Below are positions 27,818 to 38,873 of a stretch of 64,000 nucleotides of DNA, in pieces. The stretch is from contig NZ_JANBVF010000001.1 of NCBI RefSeq assembly GCF_024437655.1, positions 264,341-328,340 on the forward strand. The letters run 5' to 3'. A program made the position numbers and the translations under genes. Under the pieces are notes generated by a model, which worked only from the letters and a program-made list of their open reading frames with translations, had not been told where the DNA came from and did no database searches. Every line of letters begins with the position of its first letter. Position 1 is the stretch's first letter. The DNA comes from Chitinolyticbacter albus. Its GTDB lineage: Bacteria; Pseudomonadota; Gammaproteobacteria; Burkholderiales; Chitinibacteraceae.

Positions 27818-28073
27818 GGGATACCTCTGGCTGGGCGTCCTTGACCGGCAACGTACCGGGCGTGGACAGGGTTGGATCAACCTGGGGTGGCGCCGCCGGC
27901 CCGATCAGCTGTTGGCTGATGGCCGACTGCGGCACCGACATCTTCTTGGTCCGCGTGAGCGGTTCGGCAAACCACAGCGCTTTGGCGCCCCACAGCAACG
28001 CAACCTTCAGCAGCAGCACCAGCGTGATTTCCGCCCACAGCGGCAAGCCGGTCTTGAGGATGCCGGCTCGCAC
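27801..28073 (-). CDS. cydP: small cytochrome bd operon protein CydP
   Basis: The 90-residue protein has one N-terminal membrane helix (about residues 13-33, [17 protein letters not shown]) and a soluble, Pro-rich tail. The position directly before cydA and this one-helix pattern match the CydP family, a putative small subunit of the oxidase in proteobacteria. It overlaps cydA by 17 nt and starts 4 nt after the regulator. The name rests on context and helix similarity; the tail is not conserved. Confidence 0.72.
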   Translation of the reverse strand: MRAGILKTGLPLWAEITLVLLLKVALLWGAKALWFAEPLTRTKKMSVPQSAISQQLIGPAAPPQVDPTLSTPGTLPVKDAQPEVSHAARP

Positions 28074-28076
28074 GCG

Positions 28077-28622
28077 CTATTCCTTGCCGCGCAGCTTGTC
28101 GGTGAAGCCCAGCACCTTCTGCACCTTGGCGCCGAGCCGCATCAGGCCTTCCAGCGTCTCGGGCGACAGCCGCTGCACTTCCTCGAACCACACCGTGGCC
28201 ATCTCGACCAGCTCGTGCATTTCGCGCATGCGTGCCTGGGCGTGGCGTTCCTCGTCGGTCTGCGGCGTGGCTAACAGCGCCTCGCGCAGCATGGACAACG
28301 TCGGCTCGATCTCGCGACGGCGCTTTTCCTCAGCCAGCGTGTGGAAAATCTCCCAGATATCCTTGGGCGCCTCGAAGTATTCGCGCCGATCGCCCGAGCG
28401 GTGGCTCATCCGCGCCAGCCGCCAGCTCATCAGTTCCTTCATGCCCATGCTCACGTTGGAGCGGGAAAAGCTCAGCGTCTCGGCGATCTCGTCGGCGTTC
28501 AGCGGCTGCGGCGAAATGAACAGTAGGGCGTAGATCTGGCCCACGGTGCGATTGATGCCCCAGCGGCTACCCATCTCGCCAAAGTGCAGCACAAAGCGTT
28601 CGGTCAGTGGTGTAAGTTGCAT
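28077..28622 (-). CDS. GbsR/MarR family transcriptional regulator of the cyd operon
   Basis: The 181-residue protein has a winged-helix DNA-binding domain (ADEIAETLSFSRSNVSMGMK near residues 42-61) of the GbsR/MarR type and a helical C-terminus. It is the first gene of the cyd operon and likely regulates it. The start at 28622 is chosen because the deduced transcription start (near 28642) lies after the upstream Met (28661). An inverted repeat over the promoter is a good candidate for its own operator. The signal it senses is unknown. Confidence 0.86.
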   Translation of the reverse strand: MQLTPLTERFVLHFGEMGSRWGINRTVGQIYALLFISPQPLNADEIAETLSFSRSNVSMGMKELMSWRLARMSHRSGDRREYFEAPKDIWEIFHTLAEEKRRREIEPTLSMLREALLATPQTDEERHAQARMREMHELVEMATVWFEEVQRLSPETLEGLMRLGAKVQKVLGFTDKLRGKE

Positions 28623-28629
28623 TTTTGAA

Positions 28630-28649
28630 TTTTCAATAATTTTTGAAAA
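28630..28649 (-). promoter_or_regulatory. inverted repeat (putative GbsR/MarR operator) in the cyd promoter
   Basis: TTTTCAA (28630-28636) and TTGAAAA (28643-28649) form a perfect 7-bp inverted repeat with a 6-bp spacer. It covers the expected transcription start and touches the -10 element, so a bound repressor would block transcription. Confidence 0.6.
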
Positions 28650-28677
28650 TTGTAAATACAAGTTTGATCTGGATCAA
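28649..28677 (-). promoter_or_regulatory. cyd operon promoter
   Basis: On the minus strand TTGATC (28672-28677) and TACAAT (28649-28654) are 17 bp apart, a good sigma-70 promoter about 30 nt before the regulator start codon. Confidence 0.65.
28664..28677. promoter_or_regulatory. FNR/ANR box
   Basis: TTGATCTGGATCAA is a perfect match to the FNR consensus TTGAT-N4-ATCAA. It overlaps the -35 element of the cyd promoter, which would suit anaerobic repression, and it is about 110 bp before the divergent lysE-type gene. Confidence 0.8.
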
Positions 28678-28785
28678 GGCCCCAGGTTGGACGTCCACTG
28701 CTCTCCCTCCTCCCAAAGCCACGCTTTCCTTGGCCGACATCCCGCAAAACGGCTAGCATCGCGGCACCACCAGTCCTATCTCACG

Positions 28786-29409
28786 ATGCAAGCTTTCACC
28801 ACCACACTCAACGGCGCCGCGCTGTCCGCCAGCCTGATCATGGCCATCGGCGCGCAGAATGCCTTCGTGCTGCGCCAGGGTATCGCCCGGCAGCAGGTGT
28901 TCCTGACAGCGCTGACCTGCTCGCTGTGCGATCTGGTGCTGATGAGCGCCGGCGTGGCGGGCATGGGGGCGCTGCTCGCTCGCTACCCGGACCTGCAGTT
29001 CTGGATGGCGCTGGGCGGCGCGCTATTCGTACTGTGCTACGGCGTGATGGCGGCGAAAAAGGCCATTCATCCCGGAACGCTGGCGCTCAATTCGCAACAG
29101 GGCATCGCCCGCCCCGGCGCGGTCATCCTCGCCGGGCTCGGTTTTTCCGTGCTCAATCCGCATGCGATTCTCGATACCGTCGTGCTGGTAGGCGGCATAG
29201 GCGCGCAACAAAGCGTCGCCGCCCGCCCCTGGTTTCTGCTGGGCGCGGTTGGCTACTCCTTCGTGTGGTTCTTCTCGCTCGCCTTCGGCGCCAGCCAGCT
29301 GACGCCGCTGTTCAAGAATCCGACTGCCTGGCGGATACTCGATCTCGCCATCGCCGCGATGATGTTCGCCATCGCCGTGTCGCTGCTGCGCCAGACCGGG
29401 CTGATTTGA
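28786..29409 (+). CDS. LysE/ArgO family amino acid exporter
   Basis: The 207-residue inner-membrane protein has six helices and the family hallmark GAQNAFVLRQGI near the N-terminus, followed by CSLCDLVLMSAGVAGMG and LGFSVLNPHAILDTVV. LysE/ArgO members export lysine or arginine. ATG 28786 is the first Met compatible with the family N-terminus; the open frame to 28546 overlaps the divergent cyd regulator. The gene is divergent from the cyd operon. Confidence 0.92.
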   Translation: MQAFTTTLNGAALSASLIMAIGAQNAFVLRQGIARQQVFLTALTCSLCDLVLMSAGVAGMGALLARYPDLQFWMALGGALFVLCYGVMAAKKAIHPGTLALNSQQGIARPGAVILAGLGFSVLNPHAILDTVVLVGGIGAQQSVAARPWFLLGAVGYSFVWFFSLAFGASQLTPLFKNPTAWRILDLAIAAMMFAIAVSLLRQTGLI

Positions 29410-29445
29410 CCCAACAAGCCGCCCGGCAGGTTCTAAGCTGATCCC

Positions 29446-30012
29446 ATGAACGAATCACCGAAGCGTTGTGCCTGGTGCGGCACCGATCCGCTCTACCAGG
29501 CTTACCACGACACCGAGTGGGGCGTGCCTTGCCGCGACAGCCGGGCGCTGTTCGAGCTGCTGTGCCTGGAAGGCGCCCAGGCGGGGCTGTCCTGGATCAC
29601 CATACTCAGGAAACGCGAGCACTATCGGCAGGTATTCGACGGCTTCGATCCCGAGCGTATCGCCGCCTACGACGCCGACAAGGTCGCCGCGCTGCTGCTC
29701 GACCCGGGCATCGTGCGCAACCGCTCCAAGGTTGCGGCCTTCATCAGCAACGCCCAGGCCTGGCTGCAGATGCGCGACGAAGGCCTCGATTTCGCCGAGT
29801 GGATCTGGGCTTTCGTCGAGCGCCCTCCCGGTCACCCGGTCTCGACGACCGACGTGCCGGCCAAGACGGCCGTCTCGGATGCCATGAGCCGCGCGCTGCA
29901 GGCGCGCGGCTTCAAGTTCGTTGGCAGCACAATCTGCTATGCCTTCATGCAGGCAGCAGGTTTGGTAAACGATCACACGCGTGATTGCTGGCGCGCCCCG
30001 GCCCAGCACTGA
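29446..30012 (+). CDS. tag: DNA-3-methyladenine glycosylase I
   Basis: This 188-residue base-excision enzyme removes 3-methyladenine from DNA. Its N-terminus, RCAWCGTDPLYQAYHDTEWG, carries the first zinc ligand Cys and the conserved His, followed by RDSRALFELLCLEGAQAGLS and the C-terminal GSTICYAFMQAAGLVNDH with the second part of the zinc site. The length matches E. coli Tag (187). It starts 36 nt after the LysE-type gene. Confidence 0.96.
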   Translation: MNESPKRCAWCGTDPLYQAYHDTEWGVPCRDSRALFELLCLEGAQAGLSWITILRKREHYRQVFDGFDPERIAAYDADKVAALLLDPGIVRNRSKVAAFISNAQAWLQMRDEGLDFAEWIWAFVERPPGHPVSTTDVPAKTAVSDAMSRALQARGFKFVGSTICYAFMQAAGLVNDHTRDCWRAPAQH

Positions 30013-30157
30013 ACGTCGTGACCACCGCAGCGACCAGAAAAATCGTAAGAAATAACAACAAAAGCATATCGATATCAGGGCAATTCCGGGTATCTCGGGG
30101 CGCAATTTGTAAGTTACAGTAACGGCTTATTGGATCGTCACCCTACGGAGAACCCCG

Positions 30158-31762
30158 ATGAACATCAGCCAGAGAATCATGCTTTTGATCGGTGTGGCCA
30201 TCCTGGCCTTGTGCGTGGTGGGTGGCATTGCTTTCGTACAGCTCAGCCGCACCGAGACCTCGATCACCCACCTGACCAACGAATCGCTAGCCGGGCTGGA
30301 GAAGCTCTATTCGATCAACAACAGCTACAAAGTTCAGCAACTGGTGCTGTACCAGCTGGGTGGCTCGTTCGATGCCAGCCTGCAGCAAAAGCTCACCGCC
30401 TCGCTCTCCAGCAATGCCAAAACCATCCAGGAAAACCTGAACACCTACGAAAGCACGATCGCTTCGACACAGGAGCGCCAGCTTTTCAGCGACTTCCAGC
30501 CCAAGCTTGCCGCCTTCAACGCCGCAGCCACCGAAGTCGTGAAGCAGGCCGAGGATTTGGGCGATGTCGCCGCAGCGCTGACCAAGATGCGCGAAAAAGC
30601 CCACGTAGCGGAAAACGCACTGCAGCAGCTGGTTTCCTACAACGTGAAGCTGGGCCAGAGCTATCGCGCTGAGGTCGAGGCCAGCCAGCGCAATGGCAAG
30701 ATCCTGTTCACCATCATCATCATCGCCACCGTGGTCGGGCTGGCGGTGTTTGGCGCCATCCTGCTACAGGCGATCAAGAAGCCGTTGTCGCTAATGCAAG
30801 AGGCTGTGACCGATATTGGTAAGTCTCTGGATTTCACCCGCCGGGTTCAGGTATCGAGCAATGACGAAATCGGTCAGACCGTGCGCGCCTTCAACGGACT
30901 GGTCGAGCGCATGCAGCAAAGCCTGCGCGAAATCAGCGGCAAGATCGCCGATGTGAGCAGCTCGGCCAACCAGCTGTCGCAGACGGCGGGCGAGCTGTCA
31001 CAGACTGCAAACCACGCCAGTGAAGCCGCATCCAGCATGGCTGCCACGGTGGAAGAAGTAACCGTCAGCATCAATCATGTGGCCGACCGCTCCAGCGAAG
31101 CCGATCAGCTCTCGCGCCATTCCGGCCAGCTGGCGCAGGACGGCGGCCGCGTGATCGAAGGGACCGTCGCCAAGATCGACGGCATCGCCGATACGGTACG
31201 CAGCGCCGCCGGGGAAATCAGCGCATTGCAGGCCAAGAGCTCCGATGTCTCGGCCGTGGTCAAGGTGATCAAGGAAATCGCCGATCAGACCAATCTCTTG
31301 GCGCTGAATGCCGCCATCGAGGCCGCACGCGCGGGCGAACAAGGCCGTGGTTTCGCCGTCGTCGCCGACGAGGTGCGCAAGCTGGCCGAGCGCACCTCGC
31401 TCTCCACCCAGGAAATCGCCAGCACCATCCTCGCGATCCAGCAGAGTGCGGATTCGGCGGTGGCACGGATGCAGAACGCCGTCGGCCAGGTGGAGGAAGG
31501 TGTGGGCGAAGCGCGTGCGGCAGGCGATGCAATCCGCCAGATCCGCCAGGGCTCGGGCGAGGTGGTCGCACGCGTGGCCGACATCAACGGCGCCATCCGC
31601 GAGCAAAGCACCGCCAGCAATAACATCGCCCAGGTGGTGGAACGCATCGCGCAGATGGCCGAGGAAAACAGCGCCGCCGCAGGGCACACCTCGCAATCGG
31701 CGGAGCGACTGCAGCAACTGGCCCGCGATATGGAACAGGCGATCAGCCGCTACCGGGTCTGA
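30158..31762 (+). CDS. methyl-accepting chemotaxis protein
   Basis: The 534-residue receptor has a signal-anchor helix (about 8-30), a four-helix-bundle ligand domain in the periplasm (about 35-185), a second membrane helix (about 187-208), HAMP, and a cytoplasmic signalling domain. The receptor tip [20 protein letters not shown] starts at residue 373. There is no C-terminal CheR-docking pentapeptide. The ligand is unknown. SD TACGGAG precedes ATG 30158. Confidence 0.95.
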   Translation: MNISQRIMLLIGVAILALCVVGGIAFVQLSRTETSITHLTNESLAGLEKLYSINNSYKVQQLVLYQLGGSFDASLQQKLTASLSSNAKTIQENLNTYESTIASTQERQLFSDFQPKLAAFNAAATEVVKQAEDLGDVAAALTKMREKAHVAENALQQLVSYNVKLGQSYRAEVEASQRNGKILFTIIIIATVVGLAVFGAILLQAIKKPLSLMQEAVTDIGKSLDFTRRVQVSSNDEIGQTVRAFNGLVERMQQSLREISGKIADVSSSANQLSQTAGELSQTANHASEAASSMAATVEEVTVSINHVADRSSEADQLSRHSGQLAQDGGRVIEGTVAKIDGIADTVRSAAGEISALQAKSSDVSAVVKVIKEIADQTNLLALNAAIEAARAGEQGRGFAVVADEVRKLAERTSLSTQEIASTILAIQQSADSAVARMQNAVGQVEEGVGEARAAGDAIRQIRQGSGEVVARVADINGAIREQSTASNNIAQVVERIAQMAEENSAAAGHTSQSAERLQQLARDMEQAISRYRV

Positions 31763-31791
31763 TCTGCTTTCCCTTGCACTAACGTCACAAT

Positions 31792-31815
31792 AGAAACGGC
31801 CTGACGGCCGTTTCT
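31792..31815 (+). terminator. terminator after the chemoreceptor gene
   Basis: AGAAACGGCC and GGCCGTTTCT form a perfect 10-bp stem with a TGAC loop, followed by TGTTT. It lies between the chemoreceptor and the convergent oxidoreductase gene and may serve both. Confidence 0.75.
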
Positions 31816-31863
31816 TGTTTATGGGTGCCGAGTAGTGGAACGCCAGCGCCGGACAGCTGCATC

Positions 31864-32862
31864 CTACGTCGCGGCCCCCAGAAAGGACTGCTGCTGACCG
31901 GGCTGCGCCAGACTGCGGCTGATCACCTGCATGTCGCGCCAGGCTTCGTCAAAACCGGAGCCGTGCGGCTGACCCGTGGCAATCGCATCGGCAAATGCCT
32001 GGAACTCGGCCACGTAGCCGTCGTCGTCCGGCCGCAACTCCTGCGTTTCGCCCTCGGATGAGCGTATGAACAAACGCTCGCCGTCGAATTCTGCGCTGCC
32101 GTGCTCCGCAAGCAACAACAGCCGCCGCTCCCGCAGCCCTGCCACGGAAAAATAGAGATTGAGACTGCCGTGTGCACCGGTTTCAGTCTGAAACTGCAAA
32201 CTGCCCCCGTCAAAGCGGCCCAGCGACGGCTGCACTCTTGAAGGCAACAGCGTCGCGCGGACGATCTCGCCAAGCAACGCCCGCACCACCGCGACGTAAT
32301 GCACTCCCGCGTCGAGCAGCAAGCCGTCCGGAAACTCCGCACTGCTGCGCCACCCGCTCGCGATATAGCGATTGTCCGGCGTCATGCAGTTCATTACATT
32401 CCAGTGCAATGCATAAGGCCGCCCGGCCTTGCCGCTGGCCAGCCACGCCCGCAGCCGCTGCACGAACCACGCATAGCGGTAATTTTCCGCCACCATGGTG
32501 ACCCGCTGCGGATACTGCGCCACCAGCGCCAGCATGGCGCGCGCGTCATCCGCACTGGCCGCCAGCGGCTTTTCCACCAGCACATGCTTGCCCGCAGCCA
32601 GCGCATCGCGCGTCGCCGCAAGGTTGAGCGTGGCCGGTAGCACGATATCGACCGCATCGATATCGGTGCGCGCAAGCAAGGCCTGCCAGTCGTCATACCA
32701 ATCGACGCCACCGACCAGATCGGCAAAGGCCTGCGCCTTGGCACCCGTCCGGTTGCACACGGCCACCAGTTGCATCCTGCCCGAGAGCTTGCGTAACGCC
32801 GGCCAATGCAACTCCCGCGCAGCAACGCCGCAGCCCAATAATCCAATACGCAACGGTTTCAC
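31864..32862 (-). CDS. Gfo/Idh/MocA family oxidoreductase
   Basis: The 332-residue protein has the Rossmann start RIGLLGCGVAARELHWPAL, the family HVLVEKPLA motif (Lys of EKP is catalytic) and DAGVHYVAVV with the active-site His. These NAD(P)-dependent enzymes act mostly on sugars or cyclitols; the substrate cannot be deduced. It stands alone between converging and diverging genes. Confidence 0.9.
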   Translation of the reverse strand: MKPLRIGLLGCGVAARELHWPALRKLSGRMQLVAVCNRTGAKAQAFADLVGGVDWYDDWQALLARTDIDAVDIVLPATLNLAATRDALAAGKHVLVEKPLAASADDARAMLALVAQYPQRVTMVAENYRYAWFVQRLRAWLASGKAGRPYALHWNVMNCMTPDNRYIASGWRSSAEFPDGLLLDAGVHYVAVVRALLGEIVRATLLPSRVQPSLGRFDGGSLQFQTETGAHGSLNLYFSVAGLRERRLLLLAEHGSAEFDGERLFIRSSEGETQELRPDDDGYVAEFQAFADAIATGQPHGSGFDEAWRDMQVISRSLAQPGQQQSFLGAAT

Positions 32863-33111
32863 CGCCCGGCCTCCCCGTCCCTAGCCTGCCTCTATCGGCA
32901 TCTGCTTGTTCATCGCTTGCGCTACTTTAGCCGTTCATGTTGCACGCCGTTACATGGTGTAGCGTTTCCGTCATGTGGCTTACCGGCATTTATGGCTAGA
33001 ATCCGCACCGTTGAATTTAATTCGGCGCCAACTGCAAGGCTCTTGGCCAATAGCAATATGGCGTCGAGCTTATCCGGTTTTTTACCCTTTTAAACTATAA
33101 GGCCATTCAAA

Positions 33112-33303
33112 ATGCAAAAGTCCCTGTTCATTGCCGCCCTGTTCGCCGTTGCCCTGACCGCTTGCGGCGAAAAGCCGGTCGATACCGCTTCCGCTGTTGC
33201 TTCGGCTCCGGTTGAAGCTTCGGCTCCGGTTGCTTCGGCTCCGGTTGAAGCTTCGGCTGTTGCTTCGGCTCCGGCTGCTTCGGCTGCTTCGGCTGCCAAG
33301 TAA
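33112..33303 (+). CDS. small lipoprotein with Ala/Ser/Pro/Val repeats
   Basis: The 63-residue product has a lipoprotein signal peptide with lipobox LTAC (lipidated Cys18). The mature part is low-complexity: an 11-residue unit VASAPVEASAP (29-39) is repeated once almost exactly (40-50), then ASAPAASAASAAK. The codons are strikingly uniform (GCT, TCG, GTT), unlike the C/G-ending codons of neighbours. The function is unknown; it may be an abundant cell-envelope spacer. A strong terminator follows. Confidence 0.8.
   Translation: MQKSLFIAALFAVALTACGEKPVDTASAVASAPVEASAPVASAPVEASAVASAPAASAASAAK
33196..33261 (+). repeat. 33-bp tandem repeat inside the lipoprotein gene
   Basis: Two adjacent 33-bp units (33196-33228, 33229-33261) differ only at their last bases. 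Shorter GCTTCGGCT units follow to about 33295. Slippage would change length in multiples of three nucleotides, keeping the frame. Confidence 0.8.
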
Positions 33304-33323
33304 TTCGCCTCTAAGCGAATCGC

Positions 33324-33351
33324 AAAAAGCCGACCGCAAGGTCGGCTTTTT
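33324..33351 (+). terminator. terminator of the small lipoprotein gene
   Basis: AAAAAGCCGACC and GGTCGGCTTTTT form a 12-bp stem with a GCAA tetraloop ending in a T run. It is a canonical terminator that could work in both directions. Confidence 0.9.
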
Positions 33352-33395
33352 GTTTTTGCGGCACAATGCAATCCTTCCCATTGCATCTGCCGCCC

Positions 33396-34694
33396 ATGCA
33401 TATCTTGCTGCCTCGCTGGATCATTCCGATCCAGCCACGTCTTGTTCTCGAAGCGCATGCATTGATCATCGACGGGCCACGCATCGTCGATCTGCTTCCC
33501 GCCAGCGCTGCCCTCGCCCGTTACCCTGAAGCCACCATCACCCGTTTGCCGCAGCACGCGCTACTGCCCGGCCTTGTCAACCTGCATGCCCATTCGGCAA
33601 TGACCTTGCTACGCGGCTATGCGGACGATCTTGCGTTGATGACCTGGTTGAACGATCACATCTGGCCCGCCGAGGGCAAACACGTTTCCGACGAATTCGT
33701 GTTCGACGGCACGCTGCTCGCCATTGCCGAAATGATCGCCGGCGGAACCACCTGTGCCAACGATATGTATTTCCATCATGGCGCGGTCGCGCGCGCGGCG
33801 CTCGCCAGCGATTTTCGCATGATGGTCGGCTGCTCCATCCTGGAATTCCCCACGCCCTATGCCGCCAATGCCGACGGCTATATCGGCAAGGCCCTGGCCT
33901 GTATCGACGAATTCCGGGGCGAAGACCTCGTCGGCTTCACGCTGGCACCGCACGCGCCCTACACGGTCAGCGACGATACCTTCCGTCGCGTCGTCACGCT
34001 GGCGGACGAGCTGGAAGTCGGCATCCATTGCCATATCCACGAAACGCAGGATGAGGTCACGGGCAGCCTCAAGGAGCACGGCGTGCGGCCGCTGGCGCGG
34101 TTGGCGGGCCTCGGCGTGCTCGGCGGCAACCTGATCGCCGCGCACATGGTGCATACGACGGACGACGAGCTGGCCTTGCTGGCCCGCAATGGCGTGAACG
34201 TGGCGCACAACCCAGCCTCCAACCTCAAGCTGGCCTCGGGCTTTGCCCGCATCGCCGAGCAACTCGCCGCGGGCATCAACGTCGGCATCGGCACCGACGG
34301 CGCGGCCAGCAACAACAAGCTCGACCTGTTTGCCGAACTGCGCCTGGCCGCATTGCTGGCCAAGGGCGCCAGCGGCAACGCAGAAGCGCTGCCAGCCTGG
34401 CAGGCACTGGAAATGGCCACGCTGAACGGCGCACGCGCGCTGGGTTGGGATGATCGCATCGGCAGCCTGGAAGCGGGCAAACAGGCCGACCTGATCGCCG
34501 TCGACCTGTCGGCGGCAGGAACCCAGCCATGCTACGATCCGGTATCCCACCTCGTGTACGCGGCCGACCGCAGCCAGGTCAGCCACGTCTGGATCGCCGG
34601 GCGCGCCGTCTACGCCGAACACAGGCACCTGAGCCTGGATCTGGCCGATATCCAGCAGCGCACCCGGCGCTGGCACGATCGCATCCGTACCTGA
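33396..34694 (+). CDS. amidohydrolase, SAH/MTA deaminase-like
   Basis: The 432-residue enzyme belongs to the TRZ/ATZ amidohydrolase group that deaminates S-adenosylhomocysteine, methylthioadenosine or related purines. Metal-binding motifs are NLHAHSAMTLLRG (HxH), GIHCHIHET and GTDGAASNN. Its position next to ubiG, a SAM-using methyltransferase whose by-product is SAH, supports a role in SAH recycling. Met at 33396 matches the usual MHILLPRWIIP start; the Met at 33366 is possible but lies over a -10-like CACAAT. Confidence 0.88.
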   Translation: MHILLPRWIIPIQPRLVLEAHALIIDGPRIVDLLPASAALARYPEATITRLPQHALLPGLVNLHAHSAMTLLRGYADDLALMTWLNDHIWPAEGKHVSDEFVFDGTLLAIAEMIAGGTTCANDMYFHHGAVARAALASDFRMMVGCSILEFPTPYAANADGYIGKALACIDEFRGEDLVGFTLAPHAPYTVSDDTFRRVVTLADELEVGIHCHIHETQDEVTGSLKEHGVRPLARLAGLGVLGGNLIAAHMVHTTDDELALLARNGVNVAHNPASNLKLASGFARIAEQLAAGINVGIGTDGAASNNKLDLFAELRLAALLAKGASGNAEALPAWQALEMATLNGARALGWDDRIGSLEAGKQADLIAVDLSAAGTQPCYDPVSHLVYAADRSQVSHVWIAGRAVYAEHRHLSLDLADIQQRTRRWHDRIRT

Positions 34695-34704
34695 GTCAGC
34701 CTCC

Positions 34705-35424
34705 ATGTCCGATACCGCAAGCCCTTCCGTCAACGCCGACGCCGCCGAACTCGCCAAGTTTTCCGCCCTCGCCCACAAGTGGTGGGACAAGGAGAGCGAG
34801 TTCAAGCCGCTGCACGACATCAATCCGCTACGCCTCGACTTCATCGAACAGCACGTGCCGCTCTCGGGGCAGCAGGTGGTCGATGTGGGCTGCGGCGGTG
34901 GCATCCTCTCCGAAGGGCTGGCGCAGCGCGGCGCGCAGGTCACCGGCATCGATCTGGCCGATAAATCGCTGAAGATCGCCAAGCTGCACGCGATGGAATC
35001 GAATCTCGTCATCGACTACCGCAAGGTGCCGGTCGAGGAGCTCGCCGCCGAAGCCCCCGCCAGTTTCGACGTGGTCACCTGCCTCGAGATGCTGGAACAT
35101 GTGCCCTCGCCCGCCAGCGTGGTCGCCGCCTGTGCCGAGCTCGCCCGCCCCGGCGGCTGGGTGTTCTTCTCCACGCTGAACCGCAACGCCAAGAGCTATC
35201 TGCTCGCCGTACTCGGCGCCGAATACGTGCTCGGCATGCTGCCGCGCGGCACCCACGACTACGCCCGCTTCATCAAGCCGTCCGAGTTGGGCCGCATGAC
35301 ACGTACCTCGGGGCTCGATACGGTCAGCCTCACGGGGCTGCACTACAAGCCGCTTGGCCGCATCTACGAGCTCGGCGGCGATACCGACGTGAACTACCTC
35401 GTCGCCTGCCGGAAGCCAGCATGA
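34705..35424 (+). CDS. ubiG: ubiquinone biosynthesis O-methyltransferase
   Basis: UbiG performs the two O-methylations of ubiquinone synthesis. The 239-residue protein has the SAM-binding motif VVDVGCGGGILSEGLA, the family start AHKWWDKESEFKPLHDINPLRL and the CLEMLEHVP block. It starts 11 nt after the amidohydrolase and overlaps gph by 4 nt. It is in one operon with gph, as in many proteobacteria. Confidence 0.96.
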   Translation: MSDTASPSVNADAAELAKFSALAHKWWDKESEFKPLHDINPLRLDFIEQHVPLSGQQVVDVGCGGGILSEGLAQRGAQVTGIDLADKSLKIAKLHAMESNLVIDYRKVPVEELAAEAPASFDVVTCLEMLEHVPSPASVVAACAELARPGGWVFFSTLNRNAKSYLLAVLGAEYVLGMLPRGTHDYARFIKPSELGRMTRTSGLDTVSLTGLHYKPLGRIYELGGDTDVNYLVACRKPA

Positions 35425-36074
35425 TCAAGGCCGTTCTATTCGATCTTGACGGCACGCTGGCCGACACCGCGGCCGATCTCGGCGGCGCGCTCAACCGCCT
35501 GCTGCTCGAGGAAGGCCTGCCGATACAGCCCTATTCGGCCATCCGCCCCATCGCCAGCCACGGCGCACGCGGCCTGTTGGAGCTGGGCTTGGGGGTCACG
35601 CCCGCCGATCCGCGTTTTGCCGAGCTGCGCCAGCGTTTTCTCGATCACTACGAAGCCCGTCTCACTGCCGAGACCACGCTGTTCGACGGCATCATTCCGC
35701 TGATCGAGCAACTGGCGAGCCGAGGCCTGGCCTGGGGCATCATCACCAACAAGCCTGCCCGCTTCACCGACCCGCTGGTGGCGCAGCTGGCCTGGCCGGT
35801 ACCCCCTGCGGTCACCGTTTCCGGCGACACCGTCGGCGTGGCCAAGCCCGACCCCAAGCCCATGCGCTTTGCGGCCGAACAGCTTGGTGTGCCAGCCAAC
35901 CTGTGCTGGTACGTGGGCGACGCCGAGCGCGATATCGAAGCTGGCCGTGCCGTTCAGATGAAGACGGTGCTCGCTGGCTGGGGCTATATCGCCAATTCCG
36001 ACCGCCCGCACGAATGGGGCGCCGACTTCAGCATCAGCCATCCGCTCGAATTGCTGCCGCATCTGCCAGTCTGA
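35421..36074 (+). CDS. gph: phosphoglycolate phosphatase
   Basis: The 217-residue HAD-family phosphatase removes phosphate from 2-phosphoglycolate. Motif I is LFDLDGTLADTAAD with the nucleophilic Asp, motif III is in the GVAKPDPKP segment and motif IV is YVGDAERDIEAG. The overlap with ubiG (ATGA) is the typical ubiG-gph pairing. Some homologues act instead on N-acetylmuramate 6-phosphate (MupP), which cannot be excluded. Confidence 0.88.
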   Translation: MIKAVLFDLDGTLADTAADLGGALNRLLLEEGLPIQPYSAIRPIASHGARGLLELGLGVTPADPRFAELRQRFLDHYEARLTAETTLFDGIIPLIEQLASRGLAWGIITNKPARFTDPLVAQLAWPVPPAVTVSGDTVGVAKPDPKPMRFAAEQLGVPANLCWYVGDAERDIEAGRAVQMKTVLAGWGYIANSDRPHEWGADFSISHPLELLPHLPV

Positions 36075-36266
36075 TCCCCGTTTGCTACCAATGCACGCGT
36101 ACCAACCACCACCGCGCGGCTCTGTCCGGTCGCAATGCGCCGGGCTGCAGCCCCTCTGCCATCCCAAACGCATCCATCCGGCAAAACCCTAGCTTGTATT
36201 CACCGGTGTGCGCGTCCAGCATTTAAGAAACCACTTGAACTAGCCGGACTCGGCTTGGGACACGCA

Positions 36267-38537
<2,271 letters not shown>

Positions 38538-38554
38538 TCATCGCCATCGTGCAT

Positions 38555-38578
38555 CCTGCCGCCTACAATGGCGGCAGG
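38555..38578. promoter_or_regulatory. palindrome enclosing a -10 box before the PhaM-like gene
   Basis: CCTGCCGCC (38555-38563) and GGCGGCAGG (38570-38578) are a perfect 9-bp inverted repeat whose central 6 bases are TACAAT, a strong -10 hexamer. It lies 32 bp before the PhaM-like gene. It could be an operator over a promoter or a rho-independent-like stem after maeB; no T run follows. Confidence 0.5.
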
Positions 38579-38609
38579 CGCACCTTGACGCGCCCCGACG
38601 GAGGCCGCC

Positions 38610-38873
38610 ATGAGCGAGTTCAACCCCAGCGATCCATTCGGCTTCTTCGGCCAGTTTTTCAAGCCGGGCAATGCCAACCCCTTCATGCCGCCGCTCAGCG
38701 AAGAGGAGCTCGATCGCAAGATCCTCGAATGCCGCACGGTCGAGCAATGGCTCTCCATGCAGGTCGGCATGCTGCAAATGACGATCAAGACACTGGAAAT
38801 GCAAAAGGCCGGGCTGGCTGCGTTCAAGCAAGGACTGGAACCCAAGGGCCATCCGCCAGACCAAGACGCATGA
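38610..38873 (+). CDS. phaM: PhaM-like polyhydroxyalkanoate granule protein
   Basis: The 87-residue protein contains FGFFGQFFKPG, then EEELDRKILECRTVEQWLSMQVGMLQ and TIKTLEMQKAGLAAF, the pattern of PhaM proteins, which activate PHA synthase and link granules to DNA in Ralstonia. The usual basic AKKAA-rich C-terminal tail is absent; the protein ends PPDQDA, so DNA binding may be lost. GGAGG precedes the start. It overlaps mltA by 4 nt. Confidence 0.75.
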   Translation: MSEFNPSDPFGFFGQFFKPGNANPFMPPLSEEELDRKILECRTVEQWLSMQVGMLQMTIKTLEMQKAGLAAFKQGLEPKGHPPDQDA

